Shown in pieces: positions 11,101-22,854 of a stretch of DNA of 64,000 nt. The first letter of the stretch is position 1, and each line of letters starts with the position of its first letter. The stretch is from Styela clava. Lineage: Eukaryota > Chordata > Ascidiacea > Stolidobranchia > Styelidae. The notes beneath the pieces were generated by a model. The model did no database searches. It was not told the origin of the DNA and saw only the letters and a program-made list of their open reading frames with translations. The stretch covers positions 9,825,135-9,889,134 of the forward strand of contig NC_135255.1 of assembly GCF_964204865.1 (NCBI RefSeq), given 5' to 3'. A program made the translations under genes and the position numbers.

Positions 11101-13632
11101 ACTTGGATTGTGGTGTCTACAAACGGCAAAGGCAGTTTTACCGGAAGGAACGCGGATAATAATCTCCGATATAAGTGTAAGTGGATGGCGAGTTTTTTTT
11201 TTCAGTTTGGAGTCAGTTACACTACCGATTGTAAAAGAAAACTTTTTCAAAAGAAAAAATGCACATGTATATTCAAAAGTGATTATGCGTGCAAGAAACT
11301 AATATGAAAATGCCACCTTAGTGGGTGAAACTTCGAAAGAGTCCATGAAATACAAAAATTATCAAATCAGATTACCGGTAATATTATTAAACTGACAACA
11401 TTAAAATGGCATTTGCTATACTTCAAATTGCTTTTTTTCTAATTTAAGCATGGGCCACTGCAAAAGAGTAGAAATAAGAAAGATAAACAGCCAATGAATA
11501 GAAAACTAATTGTATATGTACTTGGGATAGTTTTTGGTCAAATTCAAATGTCTTTTAATATGATAATTTTGTGTAATTTTATTCAAGCAACCTAAATTAG
11601 AAAATGCTCTTGCACACGGTGCGGATGACACAGTTTTGTGGGATCCTTCTTTCAGTAAAGAAGATATAATAAACAAAACAAAAGAGAAAGGAAGTGATGG
11701 CTCTATTCAAGCCGTTATAGATTTTGTCAACTCGGCTGCAACATCATCAAGAGCTATGGGAGTTCTTTCGAAGGTATGATTAATTCAGCTAAAATCACGC
11801 AAAAAAGATTGAATGTCCGTCGACAATTCCTATATTCTACGCAACAGTGTATCTCAAATGTACCCAGCGAGTATAGCCAACTTAGGAAAAGGTTTGGTTT
11901 AATGATTCAAGTTCAGCATCAACCTTTTATTTTAGGGTGGTACTATTGCTATGGTGGGATTATTTGGCGGATCATTAGAAATCTCCCTGCCATTGTTTGC
12001 ATTTCTTCTTCAACAAATTCATGGAGTATTTGTCGGTTCTCTGGATCAATTAAAAGAACTTGTACAATTAGCTTCAAATACCAAGGTAATGTACATTTAA
12101 ACAAGCCGGTAGGCGCCCAGGATCTCCGCTGATAGTTGAGGCCCGCACTCAGGCAACCGGTTACCACCCATAGAAACCTGAGGATCTCTAACGGCAGCGC
12201 GATTCAGAAAATGAGTGGGTTGTTACCGTAACTTGCGAAAAAAAAAATAAAAATTTCATAAAGATCGGCGTGTTTTTCGTTGTTATCATGGGAACGAAAC
12301 TTCAATCCGGACTTTCCAAAAACGCAACTTAATAGGGTGATGGCATAATCGACGTGTAAAATTTCATCCAGATTGGTCCAGCTGTTAAGACGCTACATCT
12401 AAACAGACAGACAGATACACAGACAGAACAAGCCGGTAGGCGCCCAGTTAGATTTCCGCCATTGCTTGAGGCCCGCATTATTTCAGTTTACTAACGGATA
12501 ATAGGAGACACTACTAAAAACGCTAGTTCATTTCAAACGCAGCGCGTTTCGTAGACTCACTCGCGTGACTGGTATATTGTAACTGAAAATTAAAAAATAA
12601 TCTTCAGTAAAATCCCTAAGGCTCCTCCAGTTTATGAAGTAACGAGATCAAAGATAACTTATTGGAAAGAGTATTTTGCTATGCGGAAGGTAGCGTTCTT
12701 GGAATTTTAATTTTCGACTTGGTTGGCGAGAAAACGGCGATATGTTGTGAAAAAAATTTCATAACGATCGGCGCGTTTTTCGTTGTTACCATGGAAATGA
12801 AACCTCCATCCGGACTTTCCATAAAACGCAATACTAGGGTGGCTTGATAACCCATGTGAAAAATTTCATCCAGATTGGTCCAGCCGTTAAGACGCTACAT
12901 CTAAACAAACAGACAGACAGATATACCGACAGACAAGCCGCTAGGCGCCCATCAGGGTCTCCGCTGATAGTTGAGGCCCTCACTTAGGCGCGACCGGTTA
13001 CCATCTATGAAAACTTGCGCAGGAAATTGCGACAGATTCTCAAAAAATTAGAAATTTCTCGACGATTGGATGTTATTTGGTTGGTGCCATGGAAACGAAA
13101 CACCAATCCAGCCTTTCGAGGAAACGAATAATACTAGGATGACAGGTTAACCTACATGAGAAATTTCATCCAAATTGATCCAGCCGTTTAGAGGCTACAT
13201 ATAAACAGACAGACAGGACGACTGAGAATAAGGGTCTCCTATAGAGCGGAGATCCAACAGACAGAATGACTGATAATAAGGGTCTCCTAGAGCGGAGATC
13301 CAACAACTGATAATAAGGGTCTCCTAGAGCGGAGATCCAATATAAACAATTGTGGTTTCATAAATAGTAACAGAAAACGCGATAATGGGACACGAATAAG
13401 TTTAAGAAGTAATCTCTTTTGGTACTTGACCGACCTTCTCAATGAATCGTTTTTTAATATCCTTGATAGCGCGGAAAAAGTCGAATAACATTAACAAACA
13501 CACAATATATTTTCATTCGATGTACAGCTGAAGCCACCTGAGATATCTCATGTCAAGCTTGAAGAGGTGCCAGAGATGCTAGCAAAGCTGCGTAGAGGCG
13601 AAATCACCGGAAGAACCTTAGTGAAGTTTTAA
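8198..13632 (+). CDS. Zinc-dependent medium-chain alcohol dehydrogenase B (8 exons, 372 aa)
   Basis: Predicted NAD-dependent alcohol dehydrogenase of the MDR family, probably cytosolic (no signal peptide); substrate unknown. Exons: 8198-8293, 8739-8907, 9146-9287, 9430-9590, 11067-11176, 11588-11773, 11936-12085, 13528-13632; total 1119 bp including TAA. Exon 2 uses the donor CCG|GTGAAC, which alone keeps frame with exon 3. Catalytic-zinc ligands are Cys39 (in CGICHSD), His75 with Glu76 (GHE) and Cys166 (LPC). The structural-zinc cluster is Cys107, 110, 113 and 121. The Rossmann motif GAGGLG is at 198-203 and Asp224 favours NAD. Length is normal for the family. The start is chosen because a conserved ATG is followed by 32 in-frame codons to a consensus donor. 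It differs from ADH-C at about two residues (Phe/Leu near residue 50, Val/Ile at 196). Confidence 0.95.
10657..10801. mobile_element. Short MITE (145 bp) in ADH-B intron 4
   Basis: Inverted termini GGTGACCGTACATTTGAACC and GGTTCAAATGTACAGGAACC match at 17 of 20 positions and share a perfect GTACATTTGAACC core. The element is flanked by the perfect 9-bp direct repeat ATCCTTGAA at 10648-10656 and 10802-10810. A 9-bp duplication would suit a Mutator-like or similar DNA transposon; the superfamily is not certain. There is no coding content. Confidence 0.85.
12230..13220. repeat. Series of degenerate CAGA-tailed repeats in ADH-B intron 7
   Basis: Three related copies each run from an AAATTTCATAA...CGGCG part through TTTCGTTG..CCATGG, then TTCATCCAGATTGGTCCAGC, and end in a CAGACAGACAG run (about 12400-12420, 12900-12925, 13205-13217). 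This layout resembles the 3' tails of RTE-like non-LTR retroelements or SINEs derived from them. Between copies lie CAAGCCGGTAGGCGCCCA modules. The third copy carries a 204-bp deletion relative to unit 2. Confidence 0.6.
13221..13340. repeat. Three-copy minisatellite, ADH-B intron 7
   Basis: Three copies of a ~37-50 bp unit, core ATAAGGGTCTCCTAGAGCGG then AGATCCAACA. Each unit contains the imperfect inverted repeat GGTCTCC / GGAGATCC around a short loop, so each could fold as a hairpin. It directly follows the CAGA tail of the preceding repeat. Confidence 0.8.
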
Positions 13633-14152
13633 TATGAAGCGTTGTTCAATTTAAGGGACTAATGAATTCATTATTTCACCTTCAAATGATTAATATTATT
13701 TAGAATAGTAGCTATAAGTTTTCGTAAGGCCCAGCAAAATCAATACTGACAAACTTTGGAATAATGATACAAACCAATAATTTCTGAATTGTTTTCATTC
13801 TACTATACTATTCCAACGTTTAATTTTTAAGGTTTTTAACTTATTCATGTAACGTTTGATTTATTGATCTTGAGATATATACCATGTGCAACACGCGTCA
13901 TATGATCAAAAATATATATATAATTCATCTTGAGGCAGATAATCAAACATACATGCATAATAAAACATACAAAAATGAAGAAAAAAAAACACGTTTAAGT
14001 TTGTTGGAAGAAGATATGGGCAGTGGGCAGTTGACATATATTCGATTTTTTTCTATTCGACACGAACAATATTTCACACTTGTGCAACGACAGAACAACC
14101 AGATTGCAATTACCGTCGCCAGTTCTATACCTTATCTAAACTCAAACATTCG
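13633..14152. other. ADH-B 3' flank to duplication junction
   Basis: 3' UTR and flank, with an AATAAA hexamer at 13959-13964. A 92-codon open frame here lacks any family resemblance and sits in the presumed 3' UTR. The stretch ends at the tandem-duplication junction, ACATTCG joined to GAGAATG. Confidence 0.6.
13959..13964 (+). promoter_or_regulatory. Possible polyadenylation signal AATAAA, ADH-B
   Basis: Canonical hexamer about 330 bases after the ADH-B stop; the same site occurs in unit 2 at 22660-22665. Confidence 0.35.
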
Positions 14153-14535
14153 GAGAATGTGATCAATGTCTTTATGCGTTATGCGTTCATCTAAACTCCA
14201 AAACCACCATGACTAAAATCATTCTCAGGTGAACGACGTTGACATCAGTTTCTTTTCTGCCAAGCGGGTTAGATTTGACCAGAAAGCAAAATTGGCCAAG
14301 TTTGGGATTCTGTCGAAGGAAAAGCCGAGCAGTCCCAATCGCAAGATTCCCTTGAATTGTATACTAAAAAGCTTATACTATTTTGTCTGTGGTTTGCTTT
14401 TGCATTCCATAATAGGTCGTAAAAACATTATACAATTCTATACATTTATTTTTTTCGGAATGGCGAACAGGGGGGCCACGAGTGCAAAAAGACGCCGGAA
14501 GGGAGCCACGAGCCATAAAAGGTTGGGAACCACTG
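14153..14535. mobile_element. 5'-truncated hAT element at the duplication junction
   Basis: The right part only of the hAT at 5154-5954: it starts exactly at the unit boundary and ends at the terminus GGAACCACTG, followed by TTGTAGAG. The left terminus is missing, so the truncation was made by the segmental duplication, not by transposition. Confidence 0.85.
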
Positions 14536-15052
14536 TTGTAGAGTATGATGAACACGTCCGGAGAATAAATTTTGCTTCCATTAATGTTTTAAATACACTA
14601 ATGAAAAATAGTAGGTGAAAGATCTGACGCAATTCTGACATAAATAGTATAAAAAATGTCACGGACTTCTTCATTTCATTCTTGCTGTGATCAACGACGC
14701 GGGTCTCGTCAGATATTACTAAGTAGAATTCCTGGGCAATGGGATTTCAAACAGCTGTAGAACGCAGCGACATGGTCATTTGTAGCTGATTAGCTATATA
14801 GCGTGCTTTTGACTTATTAGCATGCCCTTATAGGAAAACTAAGTATAAAGCAGGCTCTGTATTCAGAATTTTTTTTTGCCATGAAAGTATGAAAGTTTTG
14901 GGCTCACATTTTTTCATTCATATCTTAAGTTTCACAACTAAAGAAATGACTTCGCTTACAATTACGGTACAAGATAACTTAACTTGAATTTATGTAATAT
15001 TTTCAACCATTTTTATAAGTTGAGTAATCAGATACGAAACTCAGAATCCATC

Positions 15053-15147
15053 ATGAAACAAATGGGAATTCCTTTTTCGGAAGAACCATTGGCACTAAAA
15101 TACATTATACGGTTCCAAAACCACCGAAAGGCGGAATTACAGTTAAG
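15053..15147 (+). pseudogene. Decayed ADH exon 1, second copy
   Basis: Counterpart of 6487-6581 with the same 95-bp length and the same missing base, so the lesion predates the 8.6 kb duplication. The ATG and the GTAAAG donor remain but the frame does not join ADH exon 2. Confidence 0.8.
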
Positions 15148-15260
15148 GTAAAGAACAACTAAGTCAATTAGCTTATTAGTAATAACTACAAGTCTGTGAC
15201 GTAATTGCGTTATATTCTGGTACGTTAAGGTATTTATATCAAAATATTTATCTATCTTGA

Positions 15261-15290
15261 CGCCCGTGGGCCGTAGTTTGGTGACCCCTG
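15261..15290. mobile_element. hAT terminal fragment, unit 2 copy
   Basis: Identical in its terminal part (GTTTGGTGACCCCTG) to the fragment at 6695-6724; carried along by the segmental duplication. Confidence 0.45.
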
Positions 15291-15955
15291 CTTTAGAGCG
15301 CGCCCAATGATGAAGTTTCCCATTTCCGCTTCGAATCGATTCGTAAATCCAAAAGTGGCATCCCTATTCATGACACTTTAAAGATTTAGTTTGATTGAAC
15401 TGAACTATATGGGTAATAAAAGATCCGAAGTGAGATGGCAATCAAATCAAACATTTAATGCCAGTACTTGAATTATGCGTACGAAATAGAAGTTGCGGGC
15501 ACGTCTGTGAGGTCGGAATTCGGCGTTACTGGCTATAGACTGAGTGATATTTCAAAACTTTCGACTTTGGAGTCTAAATGTAATTTTTTTAAGCCGAGAA
15601 TTTCGGTACTTCTGAAACCAGAGACCACATATGAACTAAGAAACATGTTCGTTTTCACTAATGTTTAACCACACTCGCATAGTGATATTGCTGGTGGGCA
15701 ATTCAATAGTGTAGCGTATGATGAACCCAGACGGAGAATAACGGATTTTGGTTTCATAAATGTTGAGCAAACACAGTAAACAAATATTGTGAAAGTTATG
15801 GTTGCATTGTGATCAATGACGCGAGTCTTGCGAGATATTACTAGGTAGCATTGCTGTTCTAAGGGATTTTCAACAGGTGTAAAACGCAGCGACATGGTTA
15901 TTTGTAGATGATTAGCTATAGATCATGCTTTTGACTTATCAGCATGCCCTTATAG

Positions 15956-16448
15956 CAGGGATGTGCAACCTTTTTCACTGGCGGGCCAAATTTAAGTAAC
16001 TGAATGAAGCCGCGAGCCGCACTGTTATTTAATATAGACTTTCTAGTAGTTACAGGCACAAAATTGTTTATTTTTGCTAGTCACCTTACGGCATTATTAG
16101 GGCTCCTATAGAAATAGTGAGTTAAACGAATAAACTTCTGAAGGGACTGCTATTTAAATTTATCGCGCCACCGACTTTAATTCAATTCAGTGGAAAACAC
16201 GTTTTTGTAATAAATATTGTATTTTTTGCAACAGAATTTTGCTAGTTTTGCTAATATGACAGTGGCACTCAGGTTCTGGTATAGGCTTTGTGGCGCAGTA
16301 GGATTAGAATTGCTCGCACGTACCAGATAACATAAACTAAATACTCGATTCGCGGACACACCATCCAAAATTGTTATTTTTCTGCGAGCCGCACAAATTT
16401 TTTCTGCGAGCCGCATTTGGCCCGCGGGCCGCAGTTTTCACACCCGTG
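15956..16448. mobile_element. Non-autonomous hAT element (493 bp), unit 2
   Basis: Copy of the element at 7466-7961. Here both 8-bp target duplications are intact (CCTTATAG at 15948-15955 and 16449-16456), which fixes the element ends. The left terminus is CAGGGATGTGCAA. The right terminus has mutated to CACACCCGTG. Confidence 0.92.
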
Positions 16449-16688
16449 CCTTATAGGAAAACTAGGTACAAAGCAGGCTCTGTATGCAGAAATTTATTTC
16501 ACATGTAGGTGTGAAAGTTTTAGGCTTACATTCATATATATCTTAAGTTTCAGAACTTAAGAAGTGAGCTCGCTTACATTCACGGTACAAAATGAAAGAA
16601 TCTAAATTAATGTAATATTCTCAATAGTGAGTAGAAACTTTTTTTTCATAAGTTGAGTAATCAGACACAAAACTTAGACGAATCCATC

Positions 16689-19600
16689 ATGAAACGAATG
16701 GAAATTCCTTGTTCGAAAGAACCAATGATATTGAAAGACATTGATACGATTCCAGAACCACCGAAAGGTGGAGTTACAATTAAGGTAAAGAACAGTTTGG
16801 TCGGTTAGTTTGTTAGTAATAACTGCAAGTATGTGATTATATACGTATATGTATTTATGTCGGAATATTTATATATATCTTGATGCCAGGGTTCAATATC
16901 CCCTTTGTTGTTAAGTATCACTGTTTTGTAAAATTATATTTCATTATAAATTATCTATGTTTTGCTAACATGGAATCCATAAGTTTATGTACGAAAAAAG
17001 AAAATAATTTATTATCAATTTTGGCCCGATGTTTTTAGGTTTTTATTTTGCACTGTCGCAAAATAGTATATATACTATAGTTGTCTGTTAATATATACAA
17101 TCAATCCAAAAAGAATTCCAGTCAGAGTTATACATCAACAACCTAAAACAAATCTCAAGTATATCGACGATTTGAATTCCATATTGTGAAATGATTTGAC
17201 ATTCTTGTGAAACACACTTTTGTTTTAATTCAGGCAGCTTTTTGTGGAATATGCCACTCAGATGTTCACATGTTCGATGATGAATTAGATATTGGTGGAG
17301 GGATATTTCTGAAGACACAGGATATCAATCCAAATGTTGAATATCCAATCGTGTTGGGGCATGAAATATCTGGGACCGTTCATGCTATTGGAGAAGAAGC
17401 CGGTGAACGCGTAAATTTTTATAAAATACAGTATTTCAAATGATGATAGTAGACAATAAAATATGACACAAATGCAATTGTTGATGAGTGCAAATGTATC
17501 TACCGTAGTTCATTAACCGACTCAAAAATGGTTTAGCACCGTTTTAAATGAACACCAAAATAAAGTAGCGACAAGGCTATCATTCAGACCATACAATCAT
17601 ATTCAGGAGATGATTTTAATAAATTTGTATTTAGATAATACGGACTTGAAAGTTGGTGACAGAGTTATTGTCTATCCATGGCTTGGCTGTAGTGACTGCG
17701 GATTATGCGATGGAGAACAAGCAAATTTTTGTTGTGGACAATCAAATTATATTGGATGCTCTGGACCTAATGGCGGGTAAATATCTTATGTTGAGCTTCA
17801 CTCACTCACTATATATATATCAAATTTGGGTGGTATATTTCGTTTTATTCTTTCCTATTTTTACACTTTATATGTTTTTTACAAAATAAAAATCATTCAA
17901 TTGTATGCATTTCTTGCTCTAGATATTCTGAGTACATGAAAGTTACCAACCCAAAATACGTGCTAAAATTGCCTGACAATATACCATTGGATATCGCAGC
18001 AATGCTGCCATGTTCAGCACTAACCGGATATAACGCTGTATCAAAAGTGAAACCAACAATAGAAAGATTCATCAACGCCAAAGGTATATCATTGTATTTC
18101 AGTCTTTTAGTTTGTAGAAGGCCTATAATTTTAACCCGTACTTCTCGGTTCGGTACAGTTCAAAATAAATATTACATACAAAGGTTGAATGATTTAGGTT
18201 TACTCCCGTGAAAATATTTCTATGGATGGCTATAGCAGTCAGGCGTCAAAAATGTAAACGATCTTGTTTACTAACATTGAATTTACAAAATTCAACAACG
18301 CTATCTTTGATATGCGCTATCAACAATTTTGTCTTATCGAAAAAATTCTTGAATAAGAGTGATCTTACATGGGAAAAGTAAATATTTGTTTTAGAATGTA
18401 AAATATCCGGTTCAGCGAACGGCACTGCAATGAATTACAAACGGATTTGTTTCAATCGCATCGAAGTAATTTGAGTGTCGCAGAATATAAAACCCACGAT
18501 CTTTGCGTGTCATAGTCTGAACAAGCTCCATTTGGTAGCTAACTGATCTATGCCTCTTGGAGTGTTTCAGTCGTTCTTTTACCTCTATTATATAATTCAA
18601 ACCGATGTTATATATGAAACATACCTAATGCAATACAGTAATCCGGATGACGCATATAATAAAATTTCCTAGCTTCGCTGTTTCATTATGCTTTGATACT
18701 TTGACATATTATCAGTCGTGAAATTGCGGTACCTGTTAAGGTGTTACTAATTTATTGTCAGCTCCTGTGCAGTGATACGAGACTATAAAATTATCGTGTT
18801 GGCACCGAGCGGTGATAAAAAACTTACATAGCAAATAATGAACAATTGAATTTAAAACGAAATGGGAGCAATCATCTGATTTTCTATATAAAGTTCGAGG
18901 TTTTTACCACTACAAAGGCGTACCGACAATTGAAAGAATGTTTTATTAAAATCAAACAAACAGACAGACGATTTAACAATGATACATCAAATATAAAATA
19001 CCGCATACATACAATACTACTAATGTATAATGTACCAGTTACATTTATTAAACAAGTTTGAGCAAATCGATTCGCTGGACCTCATCTGTAAGGCAGAATC
19101 ACAAGCTGCCATTGGCAGGCCGGCATTTTTATAACTATGTATCCTTGAAGGTGACCGTACATTTGAACCCATGTGTATATCCCGGGGTTCAATCAATATG
19201 CGTGTGCTAAAACCCATGGGTTAGTATGAGTTCAAATATCTGCAAAACAAAAAATTTCCATAGGTGCAATAGTCGGTTCAAATGTACAGGAACCATCCTT
19301 GAAAACTAGATGATAGTAAATAAATTACGTTCACATAACAAATCATTGAAGTACACATGTCCACGACCATGTAATGACCATTTATGGACGTTACCCTTCT
19401 CCAAAACAAAAAGTAGCAAGAGTATTGGTGTCGGCTGGTAGTGATTATTAATATCATGTTCTCACAAGTTAATATAATTCTATAACATTGATATACCAGA
19501 AACAATTTGAAGCATCTGCTGGACTTTGGACATTAATCATGATTTTGTACTTTATGAAGGTAAAGCTACTTTGCTAATTATTGGAGCAGGAGGACTTGGA

Positions 19601-22333
19601 TTGTGGTGTCTACAAACGGCAAAGGCAGTTTTACCGGAAGGAACGCGGATAATAATCTCCGATATAAGTGTAAGTGGATGGCGAGTTTTTTTTCTCAGTT
19701 TGGAGTCAGTTACACTACCGATTGTAAAAGAAAACTTTTTCAAAAGAAAAAATGCACATGTATATTCAAAAGTGATTATGCGTGCAAGAAACTAATATGA
19801 AAATGCCACCTTAGTGGGTGAAACTTCGAAAGAGTCCATGAAATACAAAAATTATCAAATCAGATTACCGGTAATATTATTAAACTGACAACATTAATTT
19901 AAATGGCATTTGCTATACTTCAAATTGCTTTTTTTCTAATTTAAGCATGGGCCACTGCAAAAGAGTAGAAATAAGAAAGATAAACAGCCAATGAATAGAA
20001 ACTAATTGTATATGTACTTGGGATAGTTTTTGGTCAAATTCAAATGTCTTTTAATATGATAATTTTGTGTAATTTTATTCAAGCAACCTAAATTGGAAAA
20101 TGCTCTTGCACACGGTGCGGATGACACAGTTTTGTGGGATCCTTCTTTCAGTAAAGAAGATATAATAAACAAAACAAAAGAGAAAGGAAGTGATGGCTCT
20201 ATTCAAGCCGTTATAGATTTTGTCAACTCGGCTGCAACATCATCAAGAGCTATGGGAGTTCTTTCGAAGGTATGATTAATTCAGCTAAAATCACGCAAAA
20301 AAGATTGAATGTCCGTCGACAATTCCTATATTCTACGCAACAGTGTATCTCAAATGTACCCAGCAAGTATAGCCAACTTGGGAAAGGTTTGGTTTAATGA
20401 TTCAAGTTCAGCATCAACCTTTTATTTTAGGGTGGTACTATTGCTATGGTGGGATTATTTGGCGGATCATTAGAAATCTCCCTGCCATTGTTTGCATTTC
20501 TTCTTCAACAAATTCATGGAGTATTTGTCGGTTCTCTGGATCAATTAAAAGAACTTGTACAATTAGCTTCAAATACCAAGGTAATGTACATTTAAACAAG
20601 CCGGTAGGCGCCCAGGATCTCCGCTGATAGTTGAGGCCCGCACTCATGCAACCGGTTACCACCCATAGAAACCTGAGGATCTCTAACGGCAGCGCGATTC
20701 AGAAAATGAGTGGGTTGTTACCGTAACTTGCGAAAAAAAAACTAAAAATTTCATAAAGATCGGCGTGTTTTTCGTTGCTACCATGGGAACGAAACTTCAA
20801 TCCGGACTTTCTATAAAACGCAACTTAATAGGGTGATGGGATAATCGACGTGTAAAATTTCATTCAGATTGGTCCAGCTGTTAAGACGCTATATCTAAAC
20901 AGACAGACAGATACACAGACAGAACAAGCCGGTAGGCGCCCAGTTAGATTTCCGCCATTGCTTGAGGCCCGCATTATTTCAGTTTACTAACGGATAATAG
21001 GAGACACTACTAAAAACGCTAGTTCATTTCAAACGCTGCGCGTTTCGTAGACTCACTCGCGTGACTGGTATATTGTAACTGAAAATTAAAAAATAATCTT
21101 CAGTAAAATCCCTAAGGCTCCTCCAGTTTATGGAGTAACGAGATCAAAGATAACTTATTGGAAAGAGTATTTTGCTATGCGGAAGGTAGCGTTCTTGGAA
21201 TTTTAATTTTCGACTTGGTTGGCGAGAAAACGGCGATAAGTTGTGAAAAAAATTTCATAACGATCGGCGCGTTTTTCGTTGTTACCATGGAAATGAAACC
21301 TCCATCCGGACTTTCCATAAAACGCAATACTAGGGTGGCTTGATAACCCATGTGAAAAATTTCATCCAGATTGGTCCAGCCGTTAAGACGCTACATCTAA
21401 ACAAACAGACAGACAGATATACCGACAGACAAGCCGCTAGGCGCCCATCAGGGTCTCCGCTGATAGTTGAGGCCCTCACTTAGGCGCGACCGGTTACCAT
21501 CTATGAAAACTTGCGCAGTTACCGAAATTGCCTGTTCATTTTGAACGCTGTGCGTCTGCTTTTCATCGTTGCGGGAGGAATAAAATGTGGCTAATTATTG
21601 AAAATTCCCAGAGCTTCGCCAATTTACAAGGTATCGAAATGAATGGCGGCTTGTTAGGGAAAGCATTTTTTTCCGCGAAGGGTAGCAATCTCAGAATTTT
21701 AATTTTCGACTTAGTTTACGAGGAAATTGCGACAGATTCTCAAAAAATTAGAAATTTCTCGACGATTGGATGTTATTTGGTTGGTGCCATGGAAACGAAA
21801 CACCAATCCAGCCTTTCGAGGAAACGAATAATACTAGGATGACAGATTAACCTACATGAGAAATTTCATCCAAATTGATCCAGCCGTTTAGAGGCTACAT
21901 ATAAACAGACAGACAGGACGACTGAGAATAAGGGTCTCCTATAGAGCGGAGATCCAACAGACAGAATGACTGATAATAAGGGTCTCCTAGAGCGGAGATC
22001 CAACAACTGATAATAAGGGTCTCCTAGAGCGGAGATCCAATATAAACAATTGTGGTTTCATAAATAGTAACAGAAAACGCGATAATGGGACACGAATAGG
22101 TTTAAGAAGTAATCTCTTTTGGTACTTGACCGACCTTCTCAATGAATCGTTTTTTTAATATCCTTGATAGCGCGGAAAAAGTCGAATAACATTAACAAAC
22201 ACACAATATATTTTCATTCGATGTACAGCTGAAGCCACCTGAGATATCTCATGTCAAGCTTGAAGAGGTGCCAGAGATGCTAGCAAAGCTGCGTAGAGGC
22301 GAAATCACCGGAAGAACCTTAGTGAAGTTTTAA
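16689..22333 (+). CDS. Zinc-dependent medium-chain alcohol dehydrogenase C (8 exons, 372 aa)
   Basis: Near-identical twin of ADH-B, the same predicted NAD- and zinc-dependent alcohol dehydrogenase. Exons: 16689-16784, 17234-17402, 17635-17776, 17923-18083, 19560-19669, 20084-20269, 20431-20580, 22229-22333; sum 1119 bp. All zinc ligands (Cys39, His75, Cys166; Cys107/110/113/121), GAGGLG and Asp224 are conserved and no stop or frameshift is present. Introns carry the same insertions as ADH-B, but intron 7 is about 206 bases longer. Since the upstream kilobase is also duplicated, both copies should have the same promoter and are probably expressed alike. A collapsed haplotype placed in tandem by the assembler is the main alternative to a real recent duplication. 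Confidence 0.94.
19150..19294. mobile_element. Short MITE (145 bp) in ADH-C intron 4
   Basis: Duplicate of 10657-10801 with the same 9-bp flanking repeat ATCCTTGAA at 19141-19149 and 19295-19303. Confidence 0.85.
20730..22040. repeat. CAGA-tailed repeat series and minisatellite, ADH-C intron 7
   Basis: The same series as in ADH-B intron 7. CAGA runs lie near 20900-20920, 21405-21420 and 21905-21917, and the three-copy minisatellite is at 21921-22040. The third repeat copy is full length here: 21519-21722 is the 204 bp missing from unit 1, and it includes the expected module ATTTTAATTTTCGACTTAG also seen in the previous copy. Confidence 0.65.
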
Positions 22334-22659
22334 TATGGAGCGTTGTTCAATTTAAGGGACTAATGAATTCATTATTTCACCTTCAAATGATTAATATTAT
22401 TTAGAATAGTAGCTATAAGTTTTCGTAAGGCCCAGCAAAATCAATACTGACAAACTTTGGAATAATGATACAAACCAATAATTTCTGAATTGTTTTCATT
22501 CTACTATACTATTCCAACGTTTAATTTTTAAGGTTTTTAACTTATTCATGTAACGTTTGATTTATTGATCTTGAGATATATACCATGTGCAACACGCGTC
22601 ATATGATCAAAAATATATATATAATTCAACTTGAGGCAGATAATCAAACATACATGCAT

Positions 22660-22665
22660 AATAAA
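22660..22665 (+). promoter_or_regulatory. Possible polyadenylation signal AATAAA, ADH-C
   Basis: Duplicate of the ADH-B hexamer, about 330 bases past the ADH-C stop. Confidence 0.35.
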
Positions 22666-22854
22666 ACATACAAAAATGAAGAAAAAAAAAACACGTTTAA
22701 GTTTGTTGGAAGAAGATATGGGCAGTGGGCAGTTGACATATATTTGATTTTTTTCTATTCGACACGAACAATATTTCACACTTGTGCGACTACAGAACAA
22801 CCAGATTGCAATTACCGTCGCCAGTTCTATACCTTATCTAAACTCAAACATTCG

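Larger units (their letters stand above)
5572..14152 (+). repeat. Tandem segmental duplication, unit 1 (8581 bp)
   Basis: Near-identical to 14153-22854. The unit begins GAGAATGTGATCAATG and ends ACTCAAACATTCG. It contains the right half of a hAT element, a decayed ADH exon 1, a second hAT element and the complete ADH-B gene. Offsets to unit 2 drift between 8581, 8493 and 8701 bases because of a few indels, the largest being a 204-bp deletion here at about 13021. Confidence 0.93.
14153..22854 (+). repeat. Tandem segmental duplication, unit 2 (8702 bp)
   Basis: Second copy of 5572-14152, head to tail with it. At its right end the homology stops after AAACATTCG and continues into unrelated sequence (AGTTTAAAAC). 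It contains ADH-C, the second decayed exon 1 and the second copies of all the transposons. It keeps 204 bp in intron 7 that unit 1 has lost. Confidence 0.93.

Noticed and set aside
13221-13340. CRISPR-like spaced repeats
   Set aside because: Only three units, abutting without unique spacers, in a eukaryotic intron; it is a minisatellite.
13884-14162. 92-codon open frame in the 3' region of ADH-B (124 codons at 22585 in unit 2)
   Set aside because: It follows the ADH stop, differs in frame and length between near-identical units because of small indels, and is not conserved as protein.
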